A stretch of 64,000 bases of DNA from Bacillus sp. sid0103 (GTDB taxonomy: Bacteria; Bacillota; Bacilli; Bacillales_B; DSM-18226): NCBI RefSeq assembly GCF_019219025.1, contig NZ_JAHUWN010000012.1, forward strand, positions 62,001-126,000, given 5' to 3'. Positions 63,092 through 64,000 of the stretch are shown one piece after another (position 1 is the stretch's first letter; each line of letters opens with the position of its first letter). The position numbers and the translations under genes are program-made. Below the pieces are notes generated by a model that did not search any database, was not told where the DNA came from, and worked only from the letters and a program-made list of their open reading frames with translations.

Positions 63092-63999
63092 TGTGTTTGC
63101 CCTCTTATTTGTTTTTTTACGACTCTCAAGAAAAAATTGGGATAAATCTTATACAAAAGCAAAATATAGACAACACCACTTATACCGACTGAAAAAATAA
63201 GCGGCCAAATGCTCGATTGTGGAAAATAAAAAACAGATACCTTTTTCAGACAAAAAGCGATGGCTGTTATCAATAAAGATAATAGGAATGGAACAGAAAT
63301 AGATTTCAGATATTGCCGAAAACGCAACTGAATTAACCAGTTTAATAACCATCTCCCAACCAGGAAATTCACAAGGCTTACGCCTGCATATGTCCAGGCT
63401 ACAACTTCCAATTTATTCGTCATAACAGCCAGCCATAAAGAGGCACCATAGACAACGAGAACGGCGGCATCCCAATAAAAAGCAATATTCGCTTTTCCTT
63501 TTGCTAAAATAACTGAGCCATTTGGGTTCATTAAAACCCTAAGAATGCCAACTAAGGCCATGATTTGCAAAACAGGAACAGCGTCCAGCCATTTCTGTCC
63601 AAAAATAGTTATGATAAAAACATTTGATACTGCCGTAAGACCCATCAAGATGGGGAAAGACACTAAACTTAATAGCTTTGTCATGTGCAAGAATCCGTCT
63701 GTTAATAAAACATGATTTTGGTGACTTTTCGAAAAAACTGGAAAAGCAACTCTTGTAATAATTGGATTGATCTTTAAGACCGGAATGGTCACGATTTGAT
63801 AGGCAAGATTATAAATACCAAGTGCCTCAGCACCCATAAATCGCCCGATTAAGATCACATCAAGGTTGGAACCAATTCGATTGACTAATCGTGAGGCCAG
63901 TTGGAATGCCCCAAACGCCATGTATTCCTTACATTCCGACAAATCGAATACGAATGAAGGACGCCATTTCTTTTGATAACAGATCAAATAAAGAAGCCC
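63088..63999 (-). CDS. tuaB: Teichuronic acid flippase TuaB (partial)
   Basis: The C-terminal 300 or so residues of a MOP/Wzx-type flippase, running off the right edge; the frame stays open past the last in-window start-like codon. It has about eight membrane helices and the family block FGAFQLASRLVNRIGSNLD with LIGRFMGAEALGIYNLAYQ. It moves lipid-linked teichuronic acid units across the membrane. By B. subtilis order tuaA would lie further right. Confidence 0.9.
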   Translation of the reverse strand, partial: GLLYLICYQKKWRPSFVFDLSECKEYMAFGAFQLASRLVNRIGSNLDVILIGRFMGAEALGIYNLAYQIVTIPVLKINPIITRVAFPVFSKSHQNHVLLTDGFLHMTKLLSLVSFPILMGLTAVSNVFIITIFGQKWLDAVPVLQIMALVGILRVLMNPNGSVILAKGKANIAFYWDAAVLVVYGASLWLAVMTNKLEVVAWTYAGVSLVNFLVGRWLLNWLIQLRFRQYLKSISVPFLLSLLITAIAFCLKKVSVFYFPQSSIWPLIFSVGISGVVYILLLYKIYPNFFLRVVKKQIRGQTQ

Positions 64000-64000
64000 T

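Overview
The window looks like chromosome from a spore-forming, low-GC Bacillaceae species (Bacillus/Neobacillus/Mesobacillus type). The evidence is AT-rich DNA with AGGAGG-type ribosome binding sites, small acid-soluble spore protein genes (tlp, sspN, sspO, sspP) placed around yneP-yneQ, yneN and citB as in B. subtilis, a teichuronic acid (tua) operon, and purine and c-di-AMP riboswitches. No rRNA, tRNA, CRISPR array, prophage or complete insertion sequence was seen. The species cannot be fixed from the sequence alone.

Layout. 1-1600: the 3' end of a CapA-family gene, a miniature inverted-repeat element (MITE), a frameshifted CPBP protease gene and a GC-rich repeat. 1600-16400: sporulation and housekeeping genes (yneQ, yneP, a double AAA+ ATPase, tlp, sspN, fbpB, yneN, mtnA, an SDR gene, an ABC-F gene behind a transcription attenuator, citB, sspO, sspP). 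14850-18400: a selenium block with selA, a SelW-like selenoprotein and selD, the last two with an in-frame UGA followed by near-identical hairpins. 18500-25100: threonine catabolism (tdh-kbl), nitronate monooxygenase, and guanine riboswitch-xpt-pbuX. 26100-31200: an ABC-F gene of the YfmM type and a phosphonate/phosphite-type ABC transporter with a fused double permease, followed by a 51-bp tandem repeat array. 32300-35100: an MFS transporter, an exported protein and a short pyruvate kinase. 35200-42600: kdpFABC plus a protein made of two KdpD sensor regions and no histidine kinase, all behind a c-di-AMP riboswitch. 42800-51400: small genes, then a zinc-related island with two ycgR-ycgQ pairs around a divergent znuA with Zur-box-like operators, ymaF and a CDF exporter. 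51800-55100: an ArsB-family permease, a DUF2642 protein and a DUF3231 protein. 55200-64000: the tua operon on the minus strand (tuaB partial, tuaC, tuaD, an added epimerase, tuaE, tuaF, tuaG, tuaH), interrupted by a second MITE copy.

How the genes work together. SelD makes selenophosphate and SelA uses it to make Sec-tRNA. The SelW-like gene and selD itself need Sec, so both supply and use are here, but selB and tRNA-Sec are not in the window. The kdp leader suggests c-di-AMP shuts off high-affinity K+ uptake, and the double KdpD-like protein is a candidate non-kinase sensor. The zinc island combines a binding lipoprotein with permease-like and His/Cys-rich partners. The tua genes supply UDP-glucuronate, glycosyltransferases, polymerase, chain-length control and flippase for a phosphate-free wall polymer.

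The most unusual items are the tandem KdpD-like sensor without kinase, the ABC-F attenuator with a 12-codon upstream ORF overlapping its antiterminator, the paired SECIS hairpins, and the 51-bp tandem array after phnE.
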